A DNA stretch of 64,000 nucleotides, from the NCBI GenBank assembly GCA_016706255.1, contig JADJJZ010000011.1:124001-188000 (forward strand), read 5' to 3'. The position numbers and the translations under genes were made by a program. The notes under the pieces are model-generated. The model did no database searches. It was not told the DNA's origin and saw only the letters and a list, made by a program, of their open reading frames with translations. This document shows, piece after piece, positions 27,605-36,018 of this stretch; position 1 is the first letter of the stretch, and each line of letters begins with the position of its first letter. This DNA comes from Bacteroidota bacterium (GTDB lineage: Bacteria; Bacteroidota; Bacteroidia; Chitinophagales; BACL12).

Positions 27605-27890
27605 CCCGCTGTCGCCCGGTCTCCCGACCGGCGACTCGACTCATGACAATGAAATCGACTCATTAAATTCAACTCAAAACCCGCTGGCCACGACTGTCGA
27701 TTCAACCTCAAAACAGCGTCTGCGACAAAAGTCTCAAAATCAACTTTCGAAGCCCCCGCTGTCGCCCGGTCTCCCGACCGGCGACTCGACACATGCTAAT
27801 GAAATCGACTTATTAAATTCAACTCAAAACCTGTTGGCCAAGACTGTCGAATCGGCTCAAAACAGCGTCTGCGACAAAAGTCTCCGAATT
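27605..27890. repeat. Array B of the 150-bp repeat (two copies)
   Basis: Copies start at 27607 and 27757 (period exactly 150). Minus-strand translation of the first copy is an open 50-codon unit (ASKVDFETFVADAVL, LNRQSWPAGFELNLM, SRFHCHESSRRSGDRATAG). The second copy contains a stop (TAG in the FHCH region). A 79-codon frame on the minus strand (27553-27792) is made of this repeat, and I do not call it a gene. Confidence 0.85.
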
Positions 27891-27952
27891 AGATATGGAT
27901 CACACCATATCATTTTTCATCCAAATTCCCTTCAGTCAACCACCTCAACACC

Positions 27953-28000
27953 GGTCAGGAGACCGGGGTGGCGTCTGGAGTTGGAAACTCCACGACAACA
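27953..28000. repeat. 48-bp direct repeat, left copy
   Basis: GGTCAGGAGACCGGGGTGGC, continuing as GTCTGGAGTTGGAAACTCCA and CGACAACA, is found again without a mismatch at 29130-29177. It holds two short palindromes, GGTCAGGAGACC (imperfect) and GGAGTTGGAAACTCC. Together with the right copy it brackets the zeta-like gene pair. Confidence 0.85.
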
Positions 28001-28069
28001 TCAATTATGATTAATAATCAGAATTTTAATTGTAAGGTGAGTGCAAGTTTTCCTTAAATTGCAATTTTG

Positions 28070-28219
28070 TTAAGGTTTAATTTTTACGATTTTATTGTCT
28101 CGTATTACCACCAATTCACTGTTTTTAGTTTTCTTAAATTCCAAAAGTTTTTCATAAGCTTTTTCAAGACCCTTTATGATTCTAATTTTTTCTTCTATTT
28201 GGATTTCAATTGTTGTCAT
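28070..28219 (-). CDS. 49-residue protein overlapping the zeta-toxin-like gene
   Basis: A short gene from ATG 28219 to TAA 28070. The product begins MTTIEIQIEEKIRIIKGLEK, is a charged amphipathic helix for its first 30 residues, then has a beta-like tail ending NSELVVIRDNKIVKIKP. Its start overlaps the 3' end of the zeta-like gene by 14 bp on the same strand, which suggests translational coupling. Size, charge and position suit a small partner such as an antitoxin, but I cannot assign it to a known antitoxin family, and in epsilon/zeta systems the antitoxin usually comes first. The role is an inference from context. Confidence 0.6.
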   Translation of the reverse strand: MTTIEIQIEEKIRIIKGLEKAYEKLLEFKKTKNSELVVIRDNKIVKIKP

Positions 28220-28790
28220 AATGTTTTTTTAAGAGGTTAAATTTCTCCTGATTTAAAATATTAAGTATACCATCAATTTGTTTTTCCGCTAAAAGCTTGT
28301 GTTCTCCTTCCGAATTGTCAAAAAATAAAGCGCCATCAACAATTGGAAGATAAATGTCAAATAGATTTTGAATTCCTCTTACATATCTTCTTTCAATTAT
28401 TTTAGATTCAATATTATGTCCACCTTCTGAAACTCTTATTTTTACTCTTTCTTTTGCTAATTCAACGGTTTGAAGCCAAAAAAATAACAATGTAACACGA
28501 TAACCCTTTGCCTTAGCGTCGATGATTTTACTTTTATAACTTTTGGTTGATAAGGTTGTTTCAAAAGCAAAGTTTTTATTTTCGAAAAGTAATTCATTGA
28601 TTCGGTTGAGCATTATGCGTCCAGCCTCAAAAGACACTTTTTCCGGTTGAAACGGTGATAATCCTTTTGCAATTTCATCGGCATTGACAAATTCTTTACA
28701 ATCCAAAATTTCCGGTAAAATAGTAAATGATGCAGTTGTTTTGCCAGCACCATTACAACCTCCAATTATGTAAAGTTTTTTATCATTCAT
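28206..28790 (-). CDS. Zeta-toxin-like P-loop kinase/ATPase
   Basis: 194 residues. The Walker A motif is GGCNGAGKTT (10-19, Lys17). Next come FVNADEIAKGLSP, the zeta-type substrate-binding segment with the Asp expected for catalysis, and FAFETTLS and LLFFWLQTVELAKERVKIRV, typical of the AAA_33/zeta toxin group. The conserved Arg-rich part is SKIIERRYVRGIQNLF. Zeta toxins phosphorylate UDP-N-acetylglucosamine; many chromosomal relatives have other or unknown substrates. It overlaps the following 49-residue gene by 14 bp, and the pair sits between two repeat arrays and an exact 48-bp direct repeat. The fold call is secure, the toxin role likely but unproven. Confidence 0.8.
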   Translation of the reverse strand: MNDKKLYIIGGCNGAGKTTASFTILPEILDCKEFVNADEIAKGLSPFQPEKVSFEAGRIMLNRINELLFENKNFAFETTLSTKSYKSKIIDAKAKGYRVTLLFFWLQTVELAKERVKIRVSEGGHNIESKIIERRYVRGIQNLFDIYLPIVDGALFFDNSEGEHKLLAEKQIDGILNILNQEKFNLLKKHYDNN

Positions 28791-28820
28791 TACCGCAAAT
28801 TTACAAATTATAATCAGCGA

Positions 28821-31800
28821 CTAGGATGCTGTCGGCCGGTCAACCGAAAGGCAACACGATGAATGAAAATGAAATCGACACATTAAATTCAACTCAAAAC
28901 CCGCTGGCCACGACTGTCGATTCAACCTCAAAACAGCGTCTGCGACAAAAGTCTTGTAATCAACTTTCGAAGCCCACGCTGTCGCCCGGTCTCCCGACCG
29001 GCGACTCGACTCATGCAAATGAAATCCACTTATTAACTTCAACTCAAAACCTGTTGGCCACGACTGTCGACTCGACCTCAAAACAGCGTCTGCGACAAAA
29101 GTCTCAGAATTAACTTTCGAAGCCCACGCGGTCAGGAGACCGGGGTGGCGTCTGGAGTTGGAAACTCCACGACAACACAGCCTGGAGTTAGAAACTCCAC
29201 GACAACAGAAGTGGTTTACTTCGACTTCAAAAACGTATCCCGATCCGTCAACACCACAGGAGGCAATTTTGACCGAATAATCGCAGCATTGTAATTCTGC
29301 AGGTCGCCATTTACTAACGCGTTTGATTTCGTTTTGTAGTTTTTCTACTTCTTTGGCATACAACTCAAGTGCTGTTATTTGAACATCAGTAGGTTTACCT
29401 TCGTAACCGCCGACTGACATGTATATTTCGGCAATTTTTTCCCTTAAGCGCACCTGACCGGTAATACCACCTTCTCCTGGTTGGGTGGCGGATATTTTTT
29501 CGTGTAAAACATCCATTTGAGCAGCATATTTCATCGAATTAGCGCGCAAGCCCTTGTTTTTAACACTATCGGCCAAAGCACGCGTTTGATCACGAATTTC
29601 CAATACCTGGTTGTCTACATAAGCCAGCTCCTCAAGCAAATGGTAAGCTTTCATCAGCGTTTCCCTGCGCAAGGCTTTATCGGCTTCACTATGGGTTAAT
29701 GCAGCATTACCGCGTATTGTTAATTGTGTTGAAAAACTATCCGTTCCTTTAATCAGGTCGATACGATAGGTTCCGGGTTCCATGTCGGGACCAAAAGCAG
29801 CTTCTCCAAGCACATTTGGTGATACGGGAACTTTTGGTGGCGGCATCATGGTTTGGATGCGCACGATATTTATCCCTTTGCGGGTTCCGGCAGGTTGTTG
29901 TTTCACAAAATTGCCTTTGCTATCGTAAATTCGGATATACATATCGCCAACCATATGGCGTTTTTTCAGGTAATAGGCTACCACTGCGCTGCCATTCGGG
30001 TTCTCGCCGACAAACTCGTCGTCGCCGGGGAAATCCTGAGTGATACCGCCCTGAGGTAGATAGTATGGACGTGTTGGTAAAAAGGCAACATCTTTATCCA
30101 ATATATCAAGCGTGAAATTGCGCAGGATAGTGATATCGTCAATGATAATAATTCCACGACCATGAGTAGCTAAAATCAGGTCATTGTCTCTCGGGTGTAT
30201 CACCATATCGAACACACCAACCTGTGGAATATTGCTGTTTAAAGCAAACCAGGTAACACCTTTATCGATACTGGCGTATAACCCGAACTCGGTTCCTAAA
30301 AACAACAAATTGCGGTTAACGAGGTCTTGTTTAATAACGTGACAGTAACCCTTAACTGATTCATTTACAAGGCTTTTCCATGTCTTACCGAAATCACTGG
30401 TGTAGAACACATATGGTTTCATGTCGCCATTGCGATGTGCGTCAAACGTTACGTAAGCACCACCTTTATCGAAATTATCGGTCTCGATTCCGGTTACAAA
30501 TGCAAACGCGGGTACACCGGGAATATTCGCATTCACCAGACTCCAGGTTTTGCCGCCATCGGTAGTTACCTGTAAATTGCCATCATCAGTTCCTGCCCAA
30601 ATGATGTTTTCATCAAGTGGTGATTCGCTGATGGCAAATATGGTAGTATTGTTCTCGGCTGAGGTATTGTCGGCAGTTAAACCACCGCTTTTTTCCTGTT
30701 GCTGACGTTTAGGGTCATCGGTACTCAAATCCGGTGAAATCGGCTGCCATCTATCACCTTTGTCTTTAGAGCGGAATAAATACTGGGAACCCACATACAG
30801 CCATCCCGACTTTTTGCCGAAAACAACGGCTGCATTCCAGTTATAACGCAAATCTTCTGTGCTGGCATCCGGAAATGGTTTAATGAATTTACTTTCACCT
30901 GTTTTCAGGTTACTTCTGTAAATTTTGCCACCCTGATACTGCCAGTAAACAATATTATTGTCGGTTTTATCTGCGAAAGCATTAAAGCCGTCACCAAAAC
31001 CAATGGTTTCCCAATCGGCATTCTGAATGCCACCCGGGCGACTGCTTGGCGCTTTCCAGCTGCCGTTATCCTGCAATCCGCCATACACATTGTAAGGTGT
31101 ATTCATGTCCACGCTCACATGGTAAAACTGCGCAACCGGCAAATTTTCACAGTGGCTCCAGGTATTACCCTTGTCGCGACTGATATACACACCACCATCG
31201 GTTCCTAAATACATCAATCTGTTATCGAGCGGACTCACATAAAAAGCGTGCAAGTCGCTATGGTAAGCACCACCTTCTACGGAAGCACCCTGGAATATCT
31301 TGCCCCCATCATTACTTACCAATAAGCCGAAGCCGGGCTTGTAAACACGATCAGCTTCAACAGGGTCGGGGCTAATATAACTAAAGTAGAAAGGTCGTTC
31401 ACCCATTGCAGTTTGTTCGCTCATTTTCAACCAGTTAGCGCCGTTATCTACAGATTTATATAAGGCAGATTTTTTCGATTCTACCAAGGCATAAACAGCA
31501 TAAGGCGCAACCGGTGATACGGCAATTGCTATACGTCCAAGCGTTTCGTTAGGTAAACCTGCGCTGAGTTTTACCCAGTTGGCACCACCATCGGTTGATT
31601 TATATAAAGCACTTCCCGGACCACCTGAACGGAAGTCGTAAGCTGTTCGGCGATGATCCCACATGGCGGCATACAATACGGAAGGATTTTTCGGATCCAT
31701 TGCCATACTGGCGCATCCGGTGGAGGGATTCACATATAATGTTTTAACCCAGGTTTTACCACCATCGGTTGTTTTGTAAACACCACGTTCTTCACTATCG

Positions 31801-32309
31801 CTCCATAGGGCACCTTGAACTGCCACGTAAGCTGTATTGCTATTGTTCGGATCAACGATGATTTTGGAAATGCGTTCGCTGTTCGGCAATCCCATAAATT
31901 CAAACTTTTGACCACCATTTGTTGTTTTATAAATACCGGTTCCAACACTCACGCTATTGCGCACCCATGGTTCACCGGTGCCTACCCAAACAGTGTCAGG
32001 ATGTTTCTGGTCGATACAAATTGCACCGATACACTGCGTATAATCATCAAAAATGGGCTTAAATGTTGTTCCCTGATTTTTCGATTTCCATAAACCTCCA
32101 CCGGCTGCACCCACATAAACAATATTCGGATTACTGTTCACAGCATCAATAGCTGCAATCCTTCCACTCGTCCGCGCCGGCCCGATATGCCTGCCCTCAA
32201 TAGCACTAAAAGTTGAAGCAGTTATCGCTGTTTGAGCTGCTGCCTGAAAACTACATCCTGCCAACAAAAACAGGCCTAAAAGTTGATTTTTAAACGAGTG
32301 GTATCTCAT
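28821..32309 (-). CDS. VPS10/BNR-type propeller protein; frameshifted end reading into repeats
   Basis: 1162 codons, of which roughly the first 1000 are the real protein. It has a signal peptide (LLGLFLLAGCSFQAAAQ) and then BNR/sortilin-like blades with Asp-box motifs (YKTTDGGKTWVKT, YKSTDGGANWVKL, YKSVDNGANWLKM, VTTDGGKTWSLV). A C-terminal helical region follows (about 880-990: LLEELAYVDNQVLEIRDQT). Such exported proteins are widespread in Bacteroidota and are annotated as sialidase- or glycosyl-hydrolase-like, mostly without proven activity. Near 29310-29320 the frame shifts by one base. In the alternative frame the sequence continues NGDLQNYNAAIIRSKLPPVV and ends TFLKSK-stop at 29216, a sensible C-terminus. 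The annotated frame instead runs through repeats to 28821. Confidence 0.85.
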   Translation of the reverse strand: MRYHSFKNQLLGLFLLAGCSFQAAAQTAITASTFSAIEGRHIGPARTSGRIAAIDAVNSNPNIVYVGAAGGGLWKSKNQGTTFKPIFDDYTQCIGAICIDQKHPDTVWVGTGEPWVRNSVSVGTGIYKTTNGGQKFEFMGLPNSERISKIIVDPNNSNTAYVAVQGALWSDSEERGVYKTTDGGKTWVKTLYVNPSTGCASMAMDPKNPSVLYAAMWDHRRTAYDFRSGGPGSALYKSTDGGANWVKLSAGLPNETLGRIAIAVSPVAPYAVYALVESKKSALYKSVDNGANWLKMSEQTAMGERPFYFSYISPDPVEADRVYKPGFGLLVSNDGGKIFQGASVEGGAYHSDLHAFYVSPLDNRLMYLGTDGGVYISRDKGNTWSHCENLPVAQFYHVSVDMNTPYNVYGGLQDNGSWKAPSSRPGGIQNADWETIGFGDGFNAFADKTDNNIVYWQYQGGKIYRSNLKTGESKFIKPFPDASTEDLRYNWNAAVVFGKKSGWLYVGSQYLFRSKDKGDRWQPISPDLSTDDPKRQQQEKSGGLTADNTSAENNTTIFAISESPLDENIIWAGTDDGNLQVTTDGGKTWSLVNANIPGVPAFAFVTGIETDNFDKGGAYVTFDAHRNGDMKPYVFYTSDFGKTWKSLVNESVKGYCHVIKQDLVNRNLLFLGTEFGLYASIDKGVTWFALNSNIPQVGVFDMVIHPRDNDLILATHGRGIIIIDDITILRNFTLDILDKDVAFLPTRPYYLPQGGITQDFPGDDEFVGENPNGSAVVAYYLKKRHMVGDMYIRIYDSKGNFVKQQPAGTRKGINIVRIQTMMPPPKVPVSPNVLGEAAFGPDMEPGTYRIDLIKGTDSFSTQLTIRGNAALTHSEADKALRRETLMKAYHLLEELAYVDNQVLEIRDQTRALADSVKNKGLRANSMKYAAQMDVLHEKISATQPGEGGITGQVRLREKIAEIYMSVGGYEGKPTDVQITALELYAKEVEKLQNEIKRVSKWRPAELQCCDYSVKIASCGVDGSGYVFEVEVNHFCCRGVSNSRLCCRGVSNSRRHPGLLTAWASKVNSETFVADAVLRSSRQSWPTGFELKLISGFHLHESSRRSGDRATAWASKVDYKTFVADAVLRLNRQSWPAGFELNLMCRFHFHSSCCLSVDRPTAS
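28826..29120. repeat. Array C of the 150-bp repeat (two copies)
   Basis: Copies start at 28827 and 28977 (period 150). On the minus strand both copies are open 50-codon units (ASKVNSETFVADAVL, SSRQSWPTGFELKLI, SGFHLHESSRRSGDRATAW, then the second). They lie in frame with the shifted end of the BNR propeller gene and so lengthen its open frame. The plus strand is also open here (28826-29113) because of the repeat composition. Confidence 0.85.
29130..29208. repeat. 48-bp direct repeat, right copy, plus a partial duplicate
   Basis: 29130-29177 is identical to 27953-28000. It is followed by a partial second copy, CCTGGAGTTAGAAACTCCAC and GACAACAG at 29181-29208. It ends 8 bp from the stop codon (29216) that I infer for the intact BNR propeller gene. 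Confidence 0.85.
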
Positions 32310-32464
32310 ATAGTATGGTATATAGTGATAATCAAATAATTGATTTACAATTAGTTATGATTTAAAAAATGCCCAAAATCACAAACGCCGTTTTATAACA
32401 GCGTTATGTGTTTCAAACATTTTCGAATTAGCCGGGAACGAAAAAACAAGTCTTTACTGAAGGC

Positions 32465-33190
32465 TTATTTTGTCACAATCGGTTTCTCAAATTTCGACTG
32501 ATCGTACTTAATGTCAATTTCGTATTTGTCGATAACGATTACTTCACCCTGATTACCATTGTAACGGTTTTCGATGGTGCCCGGTAAAATAATACCGTTT
32601 ACATCTTTGTAGTTGCTGTAAAAAGTATCACTTTCTACCTCTACACCGTTAATTGTGGTTTTGGTATGGGTTTTAATCATGAGGTAACTTTCGGTATCGA
32701 TATAAGAAGAATACACATCGCCTTCAGCGGTGGTAACGTCAATTTTATAACACATGGTACCTTCCACGTCAACTGTAGTGTCTAATTCAACTTTGTAGCC
32801 TTTGTCTTTCCAATCCCAAAGCATGCCATCCATATCAGCCTGAATTTTTAAACCTTTCAGTTCATCGGCAGTCATTGGCTGTGCTTCAGTTGCGCCGGTA
32901 AACGGATTTAACATCCAGCCTTCGGTGCCATTGTAGGTTTGAATGAAGGTTAAACCCTGAAAAGTGCCTTCAATACGAATATTATTAGGGCGAGCTGAAA
33001 TCTGCACAAAAGGGATTTCCAAACCACCCTGGTTGAGTTTTCCGGTTGAAGTAAGCGTTTCAACTTTTTTGAGTTGTTTTTGGCCAATTGCGTCAAAATG
33101 TTCTTTTAAAACGTCGTCGAGGTTTTGAGCTGTGGCAGGGATAGTTGCAATCGTAACTAAAAATACGAGTGCTGACAATACTTTTTTCAT
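32465..33190 (-). CDS. LolA-like outer-membrane lipoprotein-sorting family protein
   Basis: 241 residues with a signal peptide (ending ATIPATAQ). The rest fits the LolA/LolB-like half-barrel family: an N-terminal helix (LDDVLKEHFDAIGQKQLKKV), then repeated strands with SARPNNIRIEGTFQG, FIQTYNGTEGWMLNPFTG, YKVELDTTVDVEG and SYIDTESYLMIKTHTKT, and a lipid-facing C-terminal part. True LolA carries lipoproteins across the periplasm. This member belongs to the broader Bacteroidota set, and whether it carries lipoproteins is unknown. A separate single gene upstream of the BNR protein on the same strand, with a 155-bp gap. Confidence 0.75.
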   Translation of the reverse strand: MKKVLSALVFLVTIATIPATAQNLDDVLKEHFDAIGQKQLKKVETLTSTGKLNQGGLEIPFVQISARPNNIRIEGTFQGLTFIQTYNGTEGWMLNPFTGATEAQPMTADELKGLKIQADMDGMLWDWKDKGYKVELDTTVDVEGTMCYKIDVTTAEGDVYSSYIDTESYLMIKTHTKTTINGVEVESDTFYSNYKDVNGIILPGTIENRYNGNQGEVIVIDKYEIDIKYDQSKFEKPIVTK

Positions 33191-33305
33191 AATAGATGTG
33201 ATTGAATTTAAGTGTTAAAATTAGATAGATATTTTGGTTGATTATACAACTTTGGTGTTAACAACAGGTTAATGTTTGCCCTCCATTGCAAAAGCTAAGC
33301 CAAAT

Positions 33306-34550
33306 CTATTCAATCACTATCTGACGGATCGTTTTAACCCCATTCTTTTCAGCCTGCAAAAGATATAAGCCCGGCTCTAAACCCGAAAATTTGAACAACG
33401 CTTCTCCAATACCGGTATGTATATCCATTTTAACCGGATAGCCGCTTAAGTTCGACAACGTATAGGTGAGTGATTCAGCGCCATCTGCAACTACAACAAA
33501 ATGGTCGTGTGCCGGCAAGGGGTAAATTTCAAAACTTACAGGTGCATTAAAAGAGGCAATTTTGCTTTCCTTTGTAACCCCATCTTCAGCAACAACTGAT
33601 AAACGATAATATGATTTACCGGTTATAGGGTTTTCATCAATAAAGGAATAGGCATTAGCAGTTTCAGCATTAATTTGTGCAAAAGTTTCCCAGTCGCTGC
33701 CATTTTGCGATCTTGCTAATTCAAAATAGCCGTTTTGAGGTAAATTTTGCATATTCCACCGAAGTGCAGCACTTTCGTTCATTGCTTCGGCCGTAAATTC
33801 CGTTAAACCGTCTGAAAGCAACAAGCCGCACATCAAATACATATAACTATGCATATTCTGGCGAATATTGACACATTCATCATTTGGCCAGTGCCATGAT
33901 GCAGTAGTCATGCCACCAAAAAATAAATGCCCAAGACCCCACGCTTTTTCTGATAAAACCCATTCATCAGGGGTATAAGTATCTACAATTAAAGGTGTTA
34001 AATCTGAGCCGGTAACGTAGGCGTGCGCATAACTTGGTCCCCACATTTCGGTGGCTAAAGGCGTAAAGGGTCCGTTCCAAATTGGGTGGGTTAATGCATC
34101 GGGACCATTCATTACATCGCCCGGCCATGCGTAAGGATACCATAACCACACATCTCCAAAACCACAGCTTAATCCGTCGCCTACATTTGGTGCTGCGTTC
34201 ATAAATAAACTTCCGCCATTATATACCCATTGTTCAATTAACGACTGGTTTGCGTTGAAAAATTCTTCCATGTAATCGGTATGACTTTCACCACCTTCCA
34301 TAAATACATAACAGGTATTATCATTAAAAATGGAGTAGGGGTCGCAATATTCGTAAAAGGCCATGCTCCAGAAACCTGCGCCAAAAACTGCATCTAATGT
34401 AAGAGGATTGGAATCTGCATAAGGCGCCCATCCGCAACACCAGGGCTCATCTATGTCGGCCCGCATGTAATATACGTCGGTTGCTTGGGTAAAGCTTGCG
34501 CTGCACCTTAATACAATAGTGATGAGCAAGCAGAGGCTATTCTTACTCAT
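33306..34550 (-). CDS. Secreted protein with glutamine-amidotransferase-like N-domain and T9SS sorting domain
   Basis: 414 residues. After a signal segment (ending ASFTQA) come about 230 residues with alternating strand and helix: LTLDAVFGAGFWSM, CYVFMEGGESHTDYMEEFF, LIEQWVYNGGSLFMNAAP and WGLGHLFFGGMTTASWHW. This recalls ThuA/DUF4350-type class I glutamine amidotransferase folds that lack a catalytic Cys; the match is by pattern only. An FN-like module (ALRWNMQNLPQNGYFEL ... YYRLSVV) and a type A sorting domain (FEIYPLPAHDHFVVV ... GLYLLQA ... IRQIVIE) follow, with YPLP in place of YPNP. It is exported through T9SS. The function is unknown. Confidence 0.7.
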   Translation of the reverse strand: MSKNSLCLLITIVLRCSASFTQATDVYYMRADIDEPWCCGWAPYADSNPLTLDAVFGAGFWSMAFYEYCDPYSIFNDNTCYVFMEGGESHTDYMEEFFNANQSLIEQWVYNGGSLFMNAAPNVGDGLSCGFGDVWLWYPYAWPGDVMNGPDALTHPIWNGPFTPLATEMWGPSYAHAYVTGSDLTPLIVDTYTPDEWVLSEKAWGLGHLFFGGMTTASWHWPNDECVNIRQNMHSYMYLMCGLLLSDGLTEFTAEAMNESAALRWNMQNLPQNGYFELARSQNGSDWETFAQINAETANAYSFIDENPITGKSYYRLSVVAEDGVTKESKIASFNAPVSFEIYPLPAHDHFVVVADGAESLTYTLSNLSGYPVKMDIHTGIGEALFKFSGLEPGLYLLQAEKNGVKTIRQIVIE

Positions 34551-34660
34551 AGTGTGGGTTTTAAAAATGTGAAAAATTGACTGTCGCTATGTCAAATTTA
34601 ACAAATTTTTGAAATACAAAACAATTTCAAAAATATTTTTAATCCACTGATTGTCAATAC

Positions 34661-35236
34661 TTAAAGATGAACCGCCACAACAAATGTGTCTTTTGCGTAG
34701 GTAGACATGTTTTTGAGGTCGACTGCGATGTTTTCATTCCACTTTTTTTGCTCAACGGCGTTTCTGCTGTAATCGGTAGCAGCCTCGTAAATGCTGTCTG
34801 CAGTATTCATGTCTTTATGCGCAGCACGTTCTAATTCACGCATTACACTCTGATAATTTTTATAGGTAAGTGTTGCATTTTGAATCGACTGTTTTAATTT
34901 TCTGGAATATAATTCCGTTATATCAAAATGTACTTGTTCATGTGTTAATGTATATGCCGTTGTATCCGGTTTAGTCCAGGAAATTTTTGGGTCGAAAAAT
35001 GCTTCTACAATTACAATTAATGAATCTTGTCGTGCAGTGCCTTTATAACTCATTCTGAATCCGACATAAGAAACGGCAATTGCGCCAAAATCAGGATCCG
35101 GTGTTGCTTTATAATCTTTCCAGTGCAACTTCACATTATTATCGTGATAAATGAGTGTATCATCAGGTTGCGGTAACATCCAGGCCGTACTTAAAAGGAC
35201 GATAAATAAAAATGGTAATGTGTATTTTTTTTGCAT
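34661..35236 (-). CDS. DUF922-type putative zinc metalloprotease
   Basis: 191 residues. Signal peptide (FLFIVLLSTAWM), then one domain with HEQVHFD (His99, Glu100, His103) as a likely zinc-binding HExxH motif. The preceding beta strands are VKLHWKDYKATPDP and AVSYVGFRMSYKG, and long helices follow (DITELYSRKLKQSI, VMRELERAAHKDMN). This layout matches DUF922, a family proposed to be secreted peptidases. It begins 2 bp after the upstream T9SS gene (35239-35964), so the two are cotranscribed. Enzyme activity is inferred. Confidence 0.75.
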   Translation of the reverse strand: MQKKYTLPFLFIVLLSTAWMLPQPDDTLIYHDNNVKLHWKDYKATPDPDFGAIAVSYVGFRMSYKGTARQDSLIVIVEAFFDPKISWTKPDTTAYTLTHEQVHFDITELYSRKLKQSIQNATLTYKNYQSVMRELERAAHKDMNTADSIYEAATDYSRNAVEQKKWNENIAVDLKNMSTYAKDTFVVAVHL

Positions 35237-35238
35237 GT

Positions 35239-35964
35239 TTATTGAATGGTAATTGTGGAATAAAAAGGTAGTTTATTTTCCTGTTGTAATTGTAAAAAAT
35301 AATATCCGTTTGTTATTCCGGTTGTTGCAATTGAATTCGTATTTGTACTGCCGGAAGCAATAATATCTCCAATCAGATTATATAAAATGTAAGTAGTTTT
35401 TTGGGGGGTAGATGCACTTGCATCGAAACGTATCCAATCGCCCGCTGATATTGGGTTTGGATAAACCTGAACATTTGTTGTATTGCCGATATTTTGGATG
35501 GCATTTGTTTCAGGATTTAAATTAACAACATAATTATTTTCAAAATAACAGGAATCGGTAACCGGAATTAAATTATTCACCCATAATTGAAAAGTAACTT
35601 CATAATTTACAGGTATAGATTCGGTAACATCGTAATAAATATGTACCGGTACGGTAACACCAATATTCCATGCTGAAGCAAATACCATCCAGTTTAAATT
35701 TACCGGGGCTAAACTCATTCCTGCAGGCAGTGGTGTAATGGGAATTAATTTAGCCTGGGGATAAGCGAAATAATCAGTAGCATGATTATTTGTTAATTGA
35801 AATGTAATCATTGAATCACCATAACTAATTACATCAGTTGCCTCTAAAATAAACTGATTATCTACAACAACAATTGGAATGTCGTTACATAATTGTGCAT
35901 GAACATTTTTATTCAGGAATGAACATCCAACCAAAAAAATAATGAAGTATATTTTATTGCGCAT
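35239..35964 (-). CDS. Secreted protein with T9SS sorting domain, unknown N-domain
   Basis: 241 residues. Signal peptide (ending KNVHAQ), then a beta-rich domain of about 130 residues (VVVDNQFILEATDVISYG, ITFQLTNNHATDYFAYPQ, NYEVTFQLWVNNLIP) that resembles an Ig-like fold, but which I cannot name. A type A sorting domain lies at about 165-241 (VQVYPNPISAGDWIRF ... NGYYFLQL ... FYSTITIQ). It is exported to the cell surface or medium. It is cotranscribed with the DUF922 gene, so the two may act together outside the cytoplasm. Confidence 0.75.
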   Translation of the reverse strand: MRNKIYFIIFLVGCSFLNKNVHAQLCNDIPIVVVDNQFILEATDVISYGDSMITFQLTNNHATDYFAYPQAKLIPITPLPAGMSLAPVNLNWMVFASAWNIGVTVPVHIYYDVTESIPVNYEVTFQLWVNNLIPVTDSCYFENNYVVNLNPETNAIQNIGNTTNVQVYPNPISAGDWIRFDASASTPQKTTYILYNLIGDIIASGSTNTNSIATTGITNGYYFLQLQQENKLPFYSTITIQ

Positions 35965-36018
35965 GAATTTTAGTTGTATAAAAATTAAATATAAAACAAT
36001 CCTATAAAATTAAGTGTA

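Noticed and set aside
27553..27792. 79-codon minus-strand frame as a gene
   Set aside because: It is composed of the 150-bp repeat and runs antisense through the end of the orphan gene at 27192-27593.
28826..29113. 95-codon plus-strand frame as a gene
   Set aside because: It is repeat DNA that is open on both strands because of composition; no start context or homology recognised.
24501..29120. 150-bp repeats as CRISPR or as an insertion sequence
   Set aside because: There are no unique spacers of constant length, no transposase frame and no terminal inverted repeats; tandem units only.
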